Shown: positions 31,135-39,314, numbered from the stretch's first letter. The stretch: DNA of 64,000 nt from Bradyrhizobium sediminis (GCF_018736085.1 NZ_CP076134.1:2924501-2988500); one strand, 5' to 3'. Program-made: numbers and translations. Notes: a model not told the origin generated them from the letters alone.

Positions 31135-32010
31135 TCAGGTTGCGCGCGCGGCAACCGATGTTGGCGCTTTCAGGTTCAACAGATTGCCGGCGAGGATCAG
31201 CGAGGCGCCGAGCACGGTGAACATGTCGAGCCGCTCCGAATAGATCAGCCAGCCGGCGGCGGCGGAAAGCGGCACCCGCAGGAAATCCATCGGGATCACG
31301 ACCGTCGCATCGGCGTGCAGCATCGCGCGCGCCATGCAGTAATGGGAAAACGTGCCGCAGAATGCAATCACGACGATCCAGCCCCAGGCCCAGGCCGACG
31401 GCCATATCCAGACATAGATCGACGGGAAGAATCCGGCCGCCGACTGCACCGCCAGCATCCAGAAGATGATGGCGAGGGTATTTTCGGTGCGGGTCAGCGA
31501 CTTGACCATGGCGATGGAGATGCCGAATCCGACCGCCGCGGCGAGCGCGATCAACTGGCCCGGATTGATCTCGCCGGTCGAGGGCCGCACGATGACGATG
31601 ACGCCGACGATCCCGAGCACGATCGCCGCCACCTTCCACACCGTCATGCGCTCGCCGAGGAAAGCCGCGGCGAGAATCGCGGTCCAGATCGGCATGGTGA
31701 ATTCGATCGATACCACCTGACCGAGCGGAATCAGCGTCAGCGCGAAGAACCAGCCGAGCTGCGCGCCGTAGTGAATGAGATTGCGCGCGACATGCTGCAG
31801 CGGTCGCGATGTCTTCATGACCGCAAAGCCGCCGGCGCGGCGGATCAGCGGGTACAGCATCAGGAAGCCGAGGATCGAGCGCACCTCCATGATCTGGAAC
31901 ACGTTCAATTCGCGCGTCGTCTCGCGGCCGGCCACCGCCACGATCAGCATCAGGGCGAGCCATCCGGCCATCCACAGCGCGGCCCTTGGTATGGAGGGTG
32001 TTCGGTCCAT
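31135..32010 (-). CDS. DMT-superfamily (EamA) transporter
   Basis: The protein has ten hydrophobic segments arranged as two EamA repeats; the repeats show motifs such as IPLGQVVSIEFTMPIWTAIL and LGERM in the first and MDFLRVPLSAAAGWLIYSE in the second. It is an inner-membrane exporter or permease of small metabolites; the substrate cannot be predicted. I chose the ATG at 32010 (291 residues); an ATG at 32031 is equally possible and the longer frame to 32157 is unlikely. Confidence 0.85.
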   Translation of the reverse strand: MDRTPSIPRAALWMAGWLALMLIVAVAGRETTRELNVFQIMEVRSILGFLMLYPLIRRAGGFAVMKTSRPLQHVARNLIHYGAQLGWFFALTLIPLGQVVSIEFTMPIWTAILAAAFLGERMTVWKVAAIVLGIVGVIVIVRPSTGEINPGQLIALAAAVGFGISIAMVKSLTRTENTLAIIFWMLAVQSAAGFFPSIYVWIWPSAWAWGWIVVIAFCGTFSHYCMARAMLHADATVVIPMDFLRVPLSAAAGWLIYSERLDMFTVLGASLILAGNLLNLKAPTSVAARAT

Positions 32011-32174
32011 CGTTGAGTGATTGCCGGGCATCCCGCGCGGTGCGTAGAAGCGGTGAGGGCAGGCCGGTATCGGCGACCCCGGGCGAATATGCAACGCGCA
32101 AATATGCCGATGCAGTGATGCGCGGCGCCGAAATCTGGGGTGGGAGAGCCCGCACAAACGGTGCTAAGGATGCT

Positions 32175-32258
32175 CGTCATTCCGGAGCGCGAGTGAAACG
32201 AGCGAATCCGGAATCTCGAGATTCCGGGTCTGGTCCTTCGGACCATCCCGGAATGACG
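32175..32258. repeat. palindromic repeat (CGTCATTCCGG...CCGGAATGACG)
   Basis: Same family as 18958-19057: outer arms CGTCATTCCGG and CCGGAATGACG, centre GAATCTCGAGATTCCGGG. It separates the transporter start from the RidA-like gene. Confidence 0.85.
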
Positions 32259-32280
32259 ATGCAATCCGGGAGAATTCTTC

Positions 32281-32679
32281 ATGCTCACCTTGCAACCGGC
32301 CGAATGGTCGAAGCCACGCGGCTTTTCGCACGGCGTCGCCGTCGATGGTCCGGGCCGATGGATCGTGCTGGCCGGCCAGACCGGCGGCGACGAGAAGGGT
32401 GACTATGCGCCCGACATGGCCGCACAGGTCGGCATGGCATTGCGACGCATCGTCAAGCTGCTCGGCGAGGCCAGCGCGGGACCCGAGCATATCGTCCGCC
32501 TGACCTGGTACCTGACCAGCCGCGAGGAATACCAGGCTGCGGGAGCGGGAATCGGCGCGGCCTGGAAGGAGACACTCGGGCGAAACTTCCCGCCCTCGAC
32601 GCTGCTCTACATCTCAGGTCTGGTCGACGCGCGCGCCAAGGTCGAGATCGAAGTCACCGCATTCGTACCGAAGGTTTGA
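32281..32679 (+). CDS. RidA/YjgF-family protein without the catalytic arginine
   Basis: The 132-residue protein has the RidA fold: VAVDGPGRWIVLAGQTGGDE, LTWYLTSREEY, and the C-terminal LVDARAKVEIEVTAFVP. In RidA a conserved Arg (E. coli Arg105) in PARS is needed for imine hydrolysis; the aligned segment here is PPST with Ser106. It is therefore a member of another Rid subfamily, with unknown or non-deaminase activity. A small gene follows after 13 bp. Confidence 0.85.
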   Translation: MLTLQPAEWSKPRGFSHGVAVDGPGRWIVLAGQTGGDEKGDYAPDMAAQVGMALRRIVKLLGEASAGPEHIVRLTWYLTSREEYQAAGAGIGAAWKETLGRNFPPSTLLYISGLVDARAKVEIEVTAFVPKV

Positions 32680-32692
32680 AGGAAATCTACCG

Positions 32693-32902
32693 ATGACAAA
32701 GCGATCCACATCCGCAGACTATGTGACGGCCTTCGCCACCGGTTGGCCCGAGCAGCAGCCCGATATCATGGTGCTTTCGCTGACCACGCATAAGGGCGTT
32801 CAGGATTTCGCGATGAACAAGGAACAGGCCCTGCTGATCGCAAAGACCATGAAGGAAACCGCCGCCCGGCTGGTGGTGCCCAAAAGCAGCAAGACCAGCT
32901 AG
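32693..32902 (+). CDS. small conserved hypothetical protein
   Basis: A 69-residue acidic-to-neutral cytoplasmic protein with regular predicted secondary structure (MVLSLTTHKGVQDFAMNKEQ, then a helix ALLIAKTMKETAARL). No family recognised. Its spacing to the RidA-like gene (13 bp) suggests co-transcription. Confidence 0.55.
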   Translation: MTKRSTSADYVTAFATGWPEQQPDIMVLSLTTHKGVQDFAMNKEQALLIAKTMKETAARLVVPKSSKTS

Positions 32903-32909
32903 AGCTGGG

Positions 32910-32953
32910 CCTCATGGTTCGAGACGCGCGAAGACGCGCTCCTCACCATGAGG
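32910..32953. repeat. short palindrome (CCTCATGGT...ACCATGAGG)
   Basis: Perfectly complementary ends around an interior containing GACGCGCGAAGACGCGC. It is the first of two adjacent units of the CCTCA...TGAGG repeat class after the small hypothetical gene. Confidence 0.7.
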
Positions 32954-32960
32954 GACTGAG

Positions 32961-33053
32961 ACCTCATCCTGAGGAGCATCGCCAACGGGTCGCGCGAATG
33001 CGCGCCCGATGACAGGCTCCGCGATGCGTCTCGAAGGATGGAGCATCTGAGGT
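32961..33053. repeat. palindromic repeat carrying a 44-bp nested module
   Basis: The outer part reads ACCTCATCCTGAGGAGC and GTCTCGAAGGATGG...TGAGGT. The interior 32981-33024 is identical (reverse complement) to 51949-51992, which lies inside a different repeat family. Confidence 0.75.
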
Positions 33054-33092
33054 GGAAATGGCTCTGGCTGGGCCGATCGCTGCGCGGCAACG

Positions 33093-33656
33093 CTATTTGC
33101 GGGACAGCGAAATCGATGTCACCCGGAAAGCGCCCTGGGAGCGGATCACGACGGATTGTCTGTTGCCGCGCGTCGTCAACGCAATGCTCGCGGTGAATCC
33201 GGGGCCGCTGGCCATGACCTGAAAGTGGCCGCCGCCGCCACGGCCTTCGAGGTTGCCGCTGACATTGCGAATGCTTTCGCTCCATGTCCCGGACAGCGCT
33301 CCGGCCCGGGCCATGACGTTGCTGGCGAGATTGAATTTGTAGCTGTCGCTGGCGCAGGTCAGGGACTGGTTGAGACCGTTGCCGCCGGCGCCGACGGCGT
33401 AGCTGGCGCGGCATCTGATACGCTCGGTCGATCCGTCGTCCAGCGTGATGGTGCCGCTGCCGGACCAGTTGCCGGCCATCCCGGCGAAAGGCCCCGATTG
33501 CGCGTGGCTGGCGGAGCCGGACGCAGCCACCAAGAAAAACGCGACGGCTGCGAATGTCAGCCGTCGCGTGAGCGCGAAGAATTCCGTTGTTGGGTTCGGC
33601 TTACTGCCGCGACGCTTCCCAGCGACCGCTGCATGGTACACCCGCGGATGCCCCAT
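33093..33656 (-). CDS. exported beta-rich protein (start uncertain)
   Basis: The mature part is convincing: after the signal-peptide-like LTFAAVAFFLVAASGSASHA comes GMAGNWSGSGTITLDDGSTE and repeated glycine/serine-rich strands, as in small beta-barrel periplasmic proteins. However, no ATG, GTG or TTG lies between the stop of the upstream gene (33601) and the signal segment. The nearest ATG is at 33656, which would overlap the upstream gene by 56 bp and give a long n-region. The 188-residue coordinates are therefore provisional. Confidence 0.55.
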   Translation of the reverse strand: MGHPRVYHAAVAGKRRGSKPNPTTEFFALTRRLTFAAVAFFLVAASGSASHAQSGPFAGMAGNWSGSGTITLDDGSTERIRCRASYAVGAGGNGLNQSLTCASDSYKFNLASNVMARAGALSGTWSESIRNVSGNLEGRGGGGHFQVMASGPGFTASIALTTRGNRQSVVIRSQGAFRVTSISLSRK

Positions 33657-33963
33657 TCCACTTCCCCGATCCGGTTTTGCCGTTGAGCTGACCGTTCGCA
33701 TATGCACCATTGATCGAGACTCGCACAAGTCCCTCGCGGCCGACGGTTCCGGAAACGGGCGCGCCACCGGCAGAGACCTTGCCGTCCGACACGGTCAGGG
33801 TCGAACTGGTGCTCGGCTCGCAGCTGCCGCTCTTGGTCACGACCGTGACGTTCCAGAGCCCGTCATATGAGTGGTCGGCGGCCATGGCCGGAGCGGCGGC
33901 GAGGGCGCCTGCAGCGGCGAAGGCGGAAGCAAAAAAAGCGGCGCGAATGCGATTGTGGCGCAT
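33601..33963 (-). CDS. small exported protein
   Basis: A 120-residue protein with a clear signal peptide (MRHNRIRAAFFASAFAAAGA, cleaved after AMAA). The mature part has YDGLWNVTVVTKSGSCEPS and ends GVPCSGRWEASRQ, with two cysteines probably linked. The pattern resembles the following exported protein, so the pair may be distant duplicates. Function unknown. Confidence 0.68.
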   Translation of the reverse strand: MRHNRIRAAFFASAFAAAGALAAAPAMAADHSYDGLWNVTVVTKSGSCEPSTSSTLTVSDGKVSAGGAPVSGTVGREGLVRVSINGAYANGQLNGKTGSGKWNGASAGVPCSGRWEASRQ

Positions 33964-34135
33964 AAATCAAATCCCTGTGTGTGTGATGAGGCGGCATATT
34001 CAGGTACAATGTGTTCAAAATTTGCTGCATCGCGACAGCGATAAAAACACCATATAAAGCAGATGGTTAATGGACGGATTTATTCCGCCGCGGGAGCGGA
34101 ATTTGTTCCGGACGGCCACCGTTGCCGGTAAAATA

Positions 34136-34726
34136 TTACTTCGGAAGATTCGGGGCGTTGGTCGCGAACTGCTCGTCCTGCGGTTTGGCCGGCAGGGCGT
34201 GGTGGGCCTTGGCGTAGTCGATGACCTCGCCCAAGAGCTTCTGGCCGAGCGGCGCCAGGGCGCGTTCCCACAATTCGCGCGCCGTTTCGCCCTTTTTGAC
34301 GAAGCACCATTCCTGCGCGGCGATCGCGCCGGCGTCCATGCGGTCGGCGAGATGGTAGACGGTGCCGCCGGCGATCGGATCGCCCTCCTTGATGGTCCAT
34401 TCGACCGCGGCGATGCCGCGGTGCCGGGGCAGCAATGAGGGGTGGTAGCCGATGCCGCCGAACCTGGCCGCTGCCAGCGCATCCTCGCCGATGCGGGCGT
34501 GGCTGTGCGCGGTCACGATCAGGTCGGTACCCGCCGCGATTTCCGAAGCGACCACGAGCCTGGGATCGGCCTGCACGGTGACCTCGATCCCGGCAGCCTT
34601 GGCGGCGGCGGCAAGCCGGTCCTCGGCGTCGGCGACCACCACCCGGACGATATCGACGCCGTGCTGGCGCAGCATGTTCAGGGTCGTGACGCCGAAATGG
34701 CGGGAGCCGACGAGGGTAATCCGCAT
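34136..34726 (-). CDS. formyltransferase-like protein (Fmt/PurN family N-domain)
   Basis: The 196-residue protein starts MRITLVGSRHFG and has the hallmark HPSLLPRHRG and a distal DRMDAG motif, as in 10-formyltetrahydrofolate-dependent transferases. Of the catalytic Asn-His-Asp triad, His95 and Asp131 are present but the Asn position (two before His) is Gly93. It lacks the Fmt C-terminal domain. The start at 34726 follows the family pattern; the longer frame to 34819 is not coding-like. Substrate unknown, possibly a nucleotide-sugar amine or none. Confidence 0.75.
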   Translation of the reverse strand: MRITLVGSRHFGVTTLNMLRQHGVDIVRVVVADAEDRLAAAAKAAGIEVTVQADPRLVVASEIAAGTDLIVTAHSHARIGEDALAAARFGGIGYHPSLLPRHRGIAAVEWTIKEGDPIAGGTVYHLADRMDAGAIAAQEWCFVKKGETARELWERALAPLGQKLLGEVIDYAKAHHALPAKPQDEQFATNAPNLPK

Positions 34727-35035
34727 GGTGTTCTGTTCCGTCCTGGGCAAAGGCGTCCCGTCGATAACACGTCGCAGCCCACTGTCACCCCGCCCGCGCC
34801 GGGGCGGTCGGGTTATCAACAGGGCGGGGGAATCCCGACGGATTGCTGCGATTGGCGGTGAGCGCCGAGCAAAAGGCCGCCGGCAGGCGGCCCTGGGCGG
34901 AAATCGAACCCAATGCGGGTCGAGCGAGAGCCCAACTCCTCACAAAAACATCATTCGAAGCCGCCTTGCACGGCGCAACGCCGGGGGATTACGCTAACTG
35001 CATTGCGGGCCGGGCCAATGTTGGAGTTTTTTTCC
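34727..35035. other. gene-free stretch with a GC hairpin
   Basis: Only one structure stands out: AAAAGGCCGCC-GGCA-GGCGGCCC at about 34870-34893, which on the minus strand would end in TTTTGC and could be a terminator for leftward transcription. No coding frame on either strand looks real; a promoter for the next gene must lie near its right end. Confidence 0.35.
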
Positions 35036-35392
35036 ATGCAAAAAGTTTTCCTTGTCGCAACAGTGATTGCTTTCGCGTCCTTGCCGGCAAGTGTGGTGCT
35101 GGCCCAGACCTCATCCGGTACGGGGGCGACGACAACAGCGCCGGCGGTCGCAACAACAACACCGCCTGCCGCAACGACGACACCGGCGCCTGCCGCAACA
35201 ACGACACCGCCGGCATCAACCTCAAAGGAAACGACGACGACCGAACCGGCCAAGACCAAGAAAAAGGCCGCGAAGAAGGAAACCAGGCAGCAGGAGATCG
35301 ACAGGTCGGTCCAAGAAGGCACCGTTCCCTCGCGCTATCGAAGCCAGGTGCCGAAGGAGTACCAGCAATATATTCCGTTCGAAAAGCGGTAG
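35036..35392 (+). CDS. exported threonine/proline/alanine-rich protein
   Basis: This 118-residue protein has a signal peptide (MQKVFLVATVIAFASLPASV), then a low-complexity region built from repeated AATTTP-type units (residues ~25-62; the DNA repeats with a period of about 24 bp). A lysine-rich stretch (KTKKKAAKKE) and a compact tail SRYRSQVPKEYQQYIPFEKR follow. A GGAG site precedes the ATG. It may be a surface or cell-wall linker protein; function unknown. Confidence 0.65.
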   Translation: MQKVFLVATVIAFASLPASVVLAQTSSGTGATTTAPAVATTTPPAATTTPAPAATTTPPASTSKETTTTEPAKTKKKAAKKETRQQEIDRSVQEGTVPSRYRSQVPKEYQQYIPFEKR

Positions 35393-35513
35393 CCGCCGAG
35401 CCGAGTCCGTGAGCAACGAGGCCGGCGCGGTCGGCCGCTGAGGCACGTGCTCCGCAATTCAGCCGCAGAGCCGCGATCAAAACCGATCTGCACCTTGAAG
35501 CGAGGCCGTCCAT

Positions 35514-35771
35514 ATGCCGAAAAAGGGAATTACCGGACACGACGAATGGGTTGTCACGGAAGCCTTGGCCACGGCGTTGGTCGCGCTGGAACAGCTGCCG
35601 CCAGTCAACCAGCCGCGCGCCCACATGGAAGATGTGAAGAAGCTGTTGGCCGCCGGTTGCCAGCCCGGCAGCGTGAACCTGCATCTGGCGCAGGCGAAAT
35701 GCAGATTATTTCCCGACCGCGATCCGCTGACGATCTATCGGGAGTACGGGTTGGAGGACGGGCAGGGGTGA
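35514..35771 (+). CDS. small conserved hypothetical protein
   Basis: This 85-residue soluble protein has a helical pattern: WVVTEALATALVALEQLPP then MEDVKKLLAAGC, and ends FPDRDPLTIYREYGLEDGQG. It reads as a genuine protein, with one or two cysteines (GCQPG, AKCRLF). No family recognised and no operon partner. Confidence 0.55.
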   Translation: MPKKGITGHDEWVVTEALATALVALEQLPPVNQPRAHMEDVKKLLAAGCQPGSVNLHLAQAKCRLFPDRDPLTIYREYGLEDGQG

Positions 35772-35831
35772 AGACCGATTTCGCCGTAAGTCCGCAACGT
35801 CTTTGCCGCAGCATCGGACCGTGCGGTCTCC

Positions 35832-36428
35832 TCACGCCGTACCCAGGAGGTCGCCGGGGAGGGATTTGAGAAAGCTGCGGAATGGTCGCGTCGTGCCCAC
35901 GCCGCGTGAGAAAACCAGACTGCCCTGAAGCATCATCACGCCGCGTTCGGCGCGTTTTCGCGCAATCGTCCTGTTCACGCCGGCATCGGTCAGAACAGCG
36001 GTGAGCGCTTCGATCCAGGCATCGAAGGTCTGCCGGATCAGGTCGGTGAATGGCCCGTCGTGAATGCGCGCCGATGACAGCATGTTGAGCAGACAGGCCT
36101 GCTTGCCGCCGGAATAGAAGGCGTCGAGTTGGCGGACCATGTCGTCGATGCGGTCTTTCGGCGCGCCACCGCCCTTGAGCGGCGACAGGATGTGCTTGTC
36201 GAGCCAGGCTCCCGCGGTCTCCAGCACTTGGCGGGCCATCTGCTCCTTGCCTCCGGGAAAGCGATGGTAGAGGCTCGCCTTCTTCAGACCCGACGCCTCC
36301 GCCAGCATGGTCAGCGACGCACCTTCATAACCGACATCGCGAAACACCCGGCCTAGCCGGTCCATCAATTCCGCGTCTTCGACCGCTACCTTGCGTCCCA
36401 TCGGGGTGATCGCTCCGCTTCGTTTCAA
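35832..36428 (-). CDS. TetR-family repressor
   Basis: The product (198 residues) has an N-terminal helix-turn-helix (GASLTMLAEASGLKKASLYH followed by RFPGGKEQM, residues ~35-65) and a helical ligand-binding domain with a single cysteine in GGKQACLLNML. It is transcribed away from the DsrE-like gene, and two palindromes with the ACCGAACG core lie between them, so it probably represses both. Confidence 0.85.
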   Translation of the reverse strand: MKRSGAITPMGRKVAVEDAELMDRLGRVFRDVGYEGASLTMLAEASGLKKASLYHRFPGGKEQMARQVLETAGAWLDKHILSPLKGGGAPKDRIDDMVRQLDAFYSGGKQACLLNMLSSARIHDGPFTDLIRQTFDAWIEALTAVLTDAGVNRTIARKRAERGVMMLQGSLVFSRGVGTTRPFRSFLKSLPGDLLGTA

Positions 36429-36436
36429 ATCATTGT

Positions 36437-36452
36437 AACCGAACGATCGTTA
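36437..36452. promoter_or_regulatory. candidate TetR operator 1
   Basis: AACCGAACGATCGTTA contains a perfect AACGATCGTT palindrome and shares the ACCGAACG half-site with the second operator. It lies 9 bp upstream of the repressor start codon. Confidence 0.5.
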
Positions 36453-36495
36453 AAATGGAACTTGACAGGGCGCCTCTCTGTTGCCAATTATATTA

Positions 36496-36511
36496 TACCG
36501 AACGTTCGGTA
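36496..36511. promoter_or_regulatory. candidate TetR operator 2
   Basis: TACCGAACGTTCGGTA is a perfect 16-bp palindrome of the kind bound by TetR dimers. It lies 32 bp before the DsrE-like start codon, just downstream of a TTGACA at 36462-36467 with AATTAT 18 bases after it. Confidence 0.72.
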
Positions 36512-36542
36512 AACGTGCAATCCATCAACAGGAACTCCCCGC

Positions 36543-36920
36543 ATGTCGAAAACAGCTATCTTCATCTATTCGGACCCCAAGGCCGGCTCCGACGAGGCGT
36601 TGGGCCGCCTCTTCAATGGGATGTTCGTCGCCTACGAACTTCAGGAGAAGAAGCAGGAGGTCGCGCTCATCTTCCAGGGGGCAGGGGTGCGCTGGGTGAG
36701 CGAGGTCGTCAAGCTCGACCACCCCGCCCATGCGCTCTACGATGCCGTGAAGGATACGGTGGTCGGTGCCTGTCGTGGCTGCGCCGATGTCTTCGGCGCC
36801 ACCGACGGCGTCCGGGCGGCGGGGCTGTCGCTGATCGATGAGAAGGCCATCCCCGGCACATCCGGCATCGTCGACGTCTCCAAATATCTCGACGCGGGCT
36901 ACCGTGTCCTGACGTTCTGA
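36543..36920 (+). CDS. DsrE-like protein
   Basis: This 125-residue protein has the DsrE/YchN fold pattern: KTAIFIYSDPKAGSDEALGR at the start, a central EVALIFQGAGVRW strand-turn, and GACRGCADVFGA with two cysteines where DsrE-family persulfide carriers have their reactive cysteine. A role in sulfur transfer or redox sensing is suggested. Its control by the divergent TetR protein through the palindromes is inferred. Confidence 0.78.
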   Translation: MSKTAIFIYSDPKAGSDEALGRLFNGMFVAYELQEKKQEVALIFQGAGVRWVSEVVKLDHPAHALYDAVKDTVVGACRGCADVFGATDGVRAAGLSLIDEKAIPGTSGIVDVSKYLDAGYRVLTF

Positions 36921-37187
36921 GCCCTCGTCACGGCCAGAGGTGCCGCAGCAGGATGCGGCACCCACTTCCCACAAGAAGTGAAATTACCCGCCGGTCCCCA
37001 TCATTCCGGCGAATGCGACGGCGCCGTCGCGCGCGGCATTTCACGAAGTCCGACTACCGCGATCGAACGCGACCGAGCCCCAAAATGCGCTGGGCAGAGA
37101 TGGCCTGCGACCATCTGTACCGGCGGCCGAGCATCGCATGTCGCGGACGGATGACTACTTAGGAAACTTCGATGTCAGGAGTTTCCC

Positions 37188-37763
37188 ATGCGCTGGATCG
37201 TCGCGGTATTCGCAGCGCTGCTCGTGCTGCTGCTGGTGTATGCGGGCTCGGCCTTCGTCTCGTTGGACAGGTTAGTCAAAGCCGCACGCGCGGCCGATAT
37301 CGACGAAGTCATGGCCCGAACCGACCTGGAGCGAACAAAGCGTTCGCTGGTCGATCAGATCGTCGGCGCGTACTTGAAGCGACTGGGCGAAAAGCGGCCC
37401 GTCAGGCCCCTGGAGCGAATGGTGGCCCATACCTATGGCGCGTCGATTGCCGATGCTCTCGTCGGAAAAATGCTGACCAAGGAAAATCTGGCCTCGTTAC
37501 TGCAAGATGGCAAAGTCAGAGGTGTCGACGGGGTCACGGACATATCGCTTGAACCGCTGAAATCGATCGAGCTGTCGGACCTCGGCCACGTCATCCGCAG
37601 GATCTCGCTGGTGAAGCCGGTCGAGTTCTCCATCCGACTCGGAGACGCCGAAGATGCCGGCGGAATCAGCCTTCATTTCAACGGCGCCGGATGGCAGCTC
37701 TCCGGAATCCAGCTGCCCGCAAGAGCCGCCCAAACGCTCGCGGCGACGCTGCCAGTGAGATAG
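37188..37763 (+). CDS. DUF2939-type membrane-anchored protein
   Basis: The product (191 residues) begins with one transmembrane segment (MRWIVAVFAALLVLLLVYAG) and continues with the DUF2939 pattern: SLDRLVKAARAADIDEVMAR, then a helix-rich region and a beta-rich end including FSIRLGDAEDAGGISLHFNG. DUF2939 proteins are periplasmic or membrane-anchored and of unknown function. A CAGGAG ribosome-binding site precedes the ATG. Confidence 0.78.
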   Translation: MRWIVAVFAALLVLLLVYAGSAFVSLDRLVKAARAADIDEVMARTDLERTKRSLVDQIVGAYLKRLGEKRPVRPLERMVAHTYGASIADALVGKMLTKENLASLLQDGKVRGVDGVTDISLEPLKSIELSDLGHVIRRISLVKPVEFSIRLGDAEDAGGISLHFNGAGWQLSGIQLPARAAQTLAATLPVR

Positions 37764-37885
37764 GGGGCGCTATGCGCCGCCGTTGCACGCCACCCTCGGC
37801 GCACGTGCGCGCAAAAGATAGCTCAGCATACCTTGGAAGGCGCTTCATCGTTGCGCAGCCAGATTATTTGGAGTTCACCGAATCG

Positions 37886-38587
37886 TCAGTCGTCCGATTT
37901 TTTATCCTCCGGTGCGCTGATGAAGGCGAGGAAGGATTTGCCTAGGTTGGTGATGCGCGGCTGCAGCATCGAGTCGCCGCCACTCATCATTGCTTTAAAC
38001 CAGCCGGTATCAGCTAAACCGAGCCTTCCAAGGTCACCACTCACGCGATCAAAGATGGTGTCATCGCTGGTGAGGTCAGGGAGAGCCGCCTCGATGACAC
38101 GCACCATTCCGCCGGCCATCATCGACTTTGCTTTCGCCACCGCCGCGGGATGCGCCTTCGGATTGCTCAGGAAGCTGAGCAGCACCGCATGCATGGGCGT
38201 GATTTCGTCAATCATTTGCATGAAGATGTGCCGGATGTTTTCGTCCATTGAGCCAATTGCAGAATTTATAATAGCGTTTTGCAGCATCCGCTTTTTGTCC
38301 TGCGATGCAGTTGTAGAAGCGACACGAATGGCCTGCAAGAAAGTCGCCTGAAATTGCTCATTTGCATGCAAGTTTTCGGGCTTCACTTGCTCGAAGTCCT
38401 CCTGCAGCTTCGATAGCCGTTCAAAGGTGTCGCGCATAAAATCATCGCGGCGTTCCTGTGCGGGGTCGCCGATAACGAAGGTCAGCATTTCAACCAAGGG
38501 GCTGCCGACAACGGGTAGCATACTAACGCCGGCCTTGATGCCCTTGTTCAGAACGTCCTCTAAGCGGTTCGCGAATGGGTCCGTCAT
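37886..38587 (-). CDS. unknown protein with hydrophobic N-terminus, gene 2 of an accessory pair
   Basis: From the ATG at 38587 the protein has 233 residues. Its N-terminus contains a glycine/proline-containing hydrophobic stretch, GIKAGVSMLPVVGSPLVEML, followed by ERRDDFMRDTFERLSKLQED and an all-helical body with KKRMLQNAIINSA. It could insert in a membrane. No family can be named. It has lower GC than the nearby DUF2939 and ndv genes and follows the upstream gene (stop at 38697) on the same strand with 109 bp between. Confidence 0.6.
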   Translation of the reverse strand: MTDPFANRLEDVLNKGIKAGVSMLPVVGSPLVEMLTFVIGDPAQERRDDFMRDTFERLSKLQEDFEQVKPENLHANEQFQATFLQAIRVASTTASQDKKRMLQNAIINSAIGSMDENIRHIFMQMIDEITPMHAVLLSFLSNPKAHPAAVAKAKSMMAGGMVRVIEAALPDLTSDDTIFDRVSGDLGRLGLADTGWFKAMMSGGDSMLQPRITNLGKSFLAFISAPEDKKSDD

Positions 38588-38696
38588 CCAAAAAGCTCCA
38601 ATATCCAATCCAAATTGATTGGGATGGCAAGCTGTCGATAGATCAAGATCAAGTCGGGTACGTCGGTTGGGGGAAACCCGCCCCCACTGATGTCTT

Positions 38697-39314
38697 TTAT
38701 TCCTCTGTGAACAGTGCGGTGGATCCAATTGCAGCCAATTGCTGCATCTCCCACTGCGCGGCAAGTCCCTTGCTCTGTAGGGGGATCAGAACCTCGTTCG
38801 CGATCTGTCGAATGATCGCTTCAATCGAATTTTCGACTGGCTGCGAGGGGGCGTCTTGCGAGGGCTGATAGCTAAATCCCGCTCCCCGAAGCAAGACGGC
38901 TTTGTAAGCAGGGGATGAAATTGTCTCATCCAAATGTGCGCCGCCGTCGCGGTCACGCGTAATCCTGATGATGTCCAGACGGGAGAGGGTTCCTTCGGAC
39001 CCCTTCAGGACTACCTCGTTCCACCATTCATTGATTGAGAGACGAACATCCTTTCTAAAAACGGCCGCTTCCCGGCCGGCTGGGAGCGCTTGAATGAACC
39101 ACGAGGCCGGTCGATCGCCCACCGCCTCGACGGGAATGCATTCGACGGACATTAAATTTCCTGACGGCACAGTCGTGGGCATTTCAATGTCCCAGTTGAG
39201 AGCCTCAACAACTGAAGTATGGGTGCGTGAACGGGGTCCCAGTAGAATAAAGATCGCGTTGGCGATGCGCGCGGCCTCTGCAACATGTCCAAAATCGAAC
39301 GACGAGACTGACAT
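38697..39314 (-). CDS. unknown protein with DGGAH motif, gene 1 of an accessory pair
   Basis: The 205-residue protein contains SINEWWNEVVL and, about 25 residues later, RLDIIRITRDRDGGAHLDET. I recall the D-G-G-A-H-x-D signature from a family of small hypothetical proteins scattered among bacteria; its function is not known. A conserved histidine and acidic residues suggest an active or metal site. The gene lies next to a tRNA-Lys gene and is co-oriented with gene 2. Confidence 0.62.
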   Translation of the reverse strand: MSVSSFDFGHVAEAARIANAIFILLGPRSRTHTSVVEALNWDIEMPTTVPSGNLMSVECIPVEAVGDRPASWFIQALPAGREAAVFRKDVRLSINEWWNEVVLKGSEGTLSRLDIIRITRDRDGGAHLDETISSPAYKAVLLRGAGFSYQPSQDAPSQPVENSIEAIIRQIANEVLIPLQSKGLAAQWEMQQLAAIGSTALFTEE

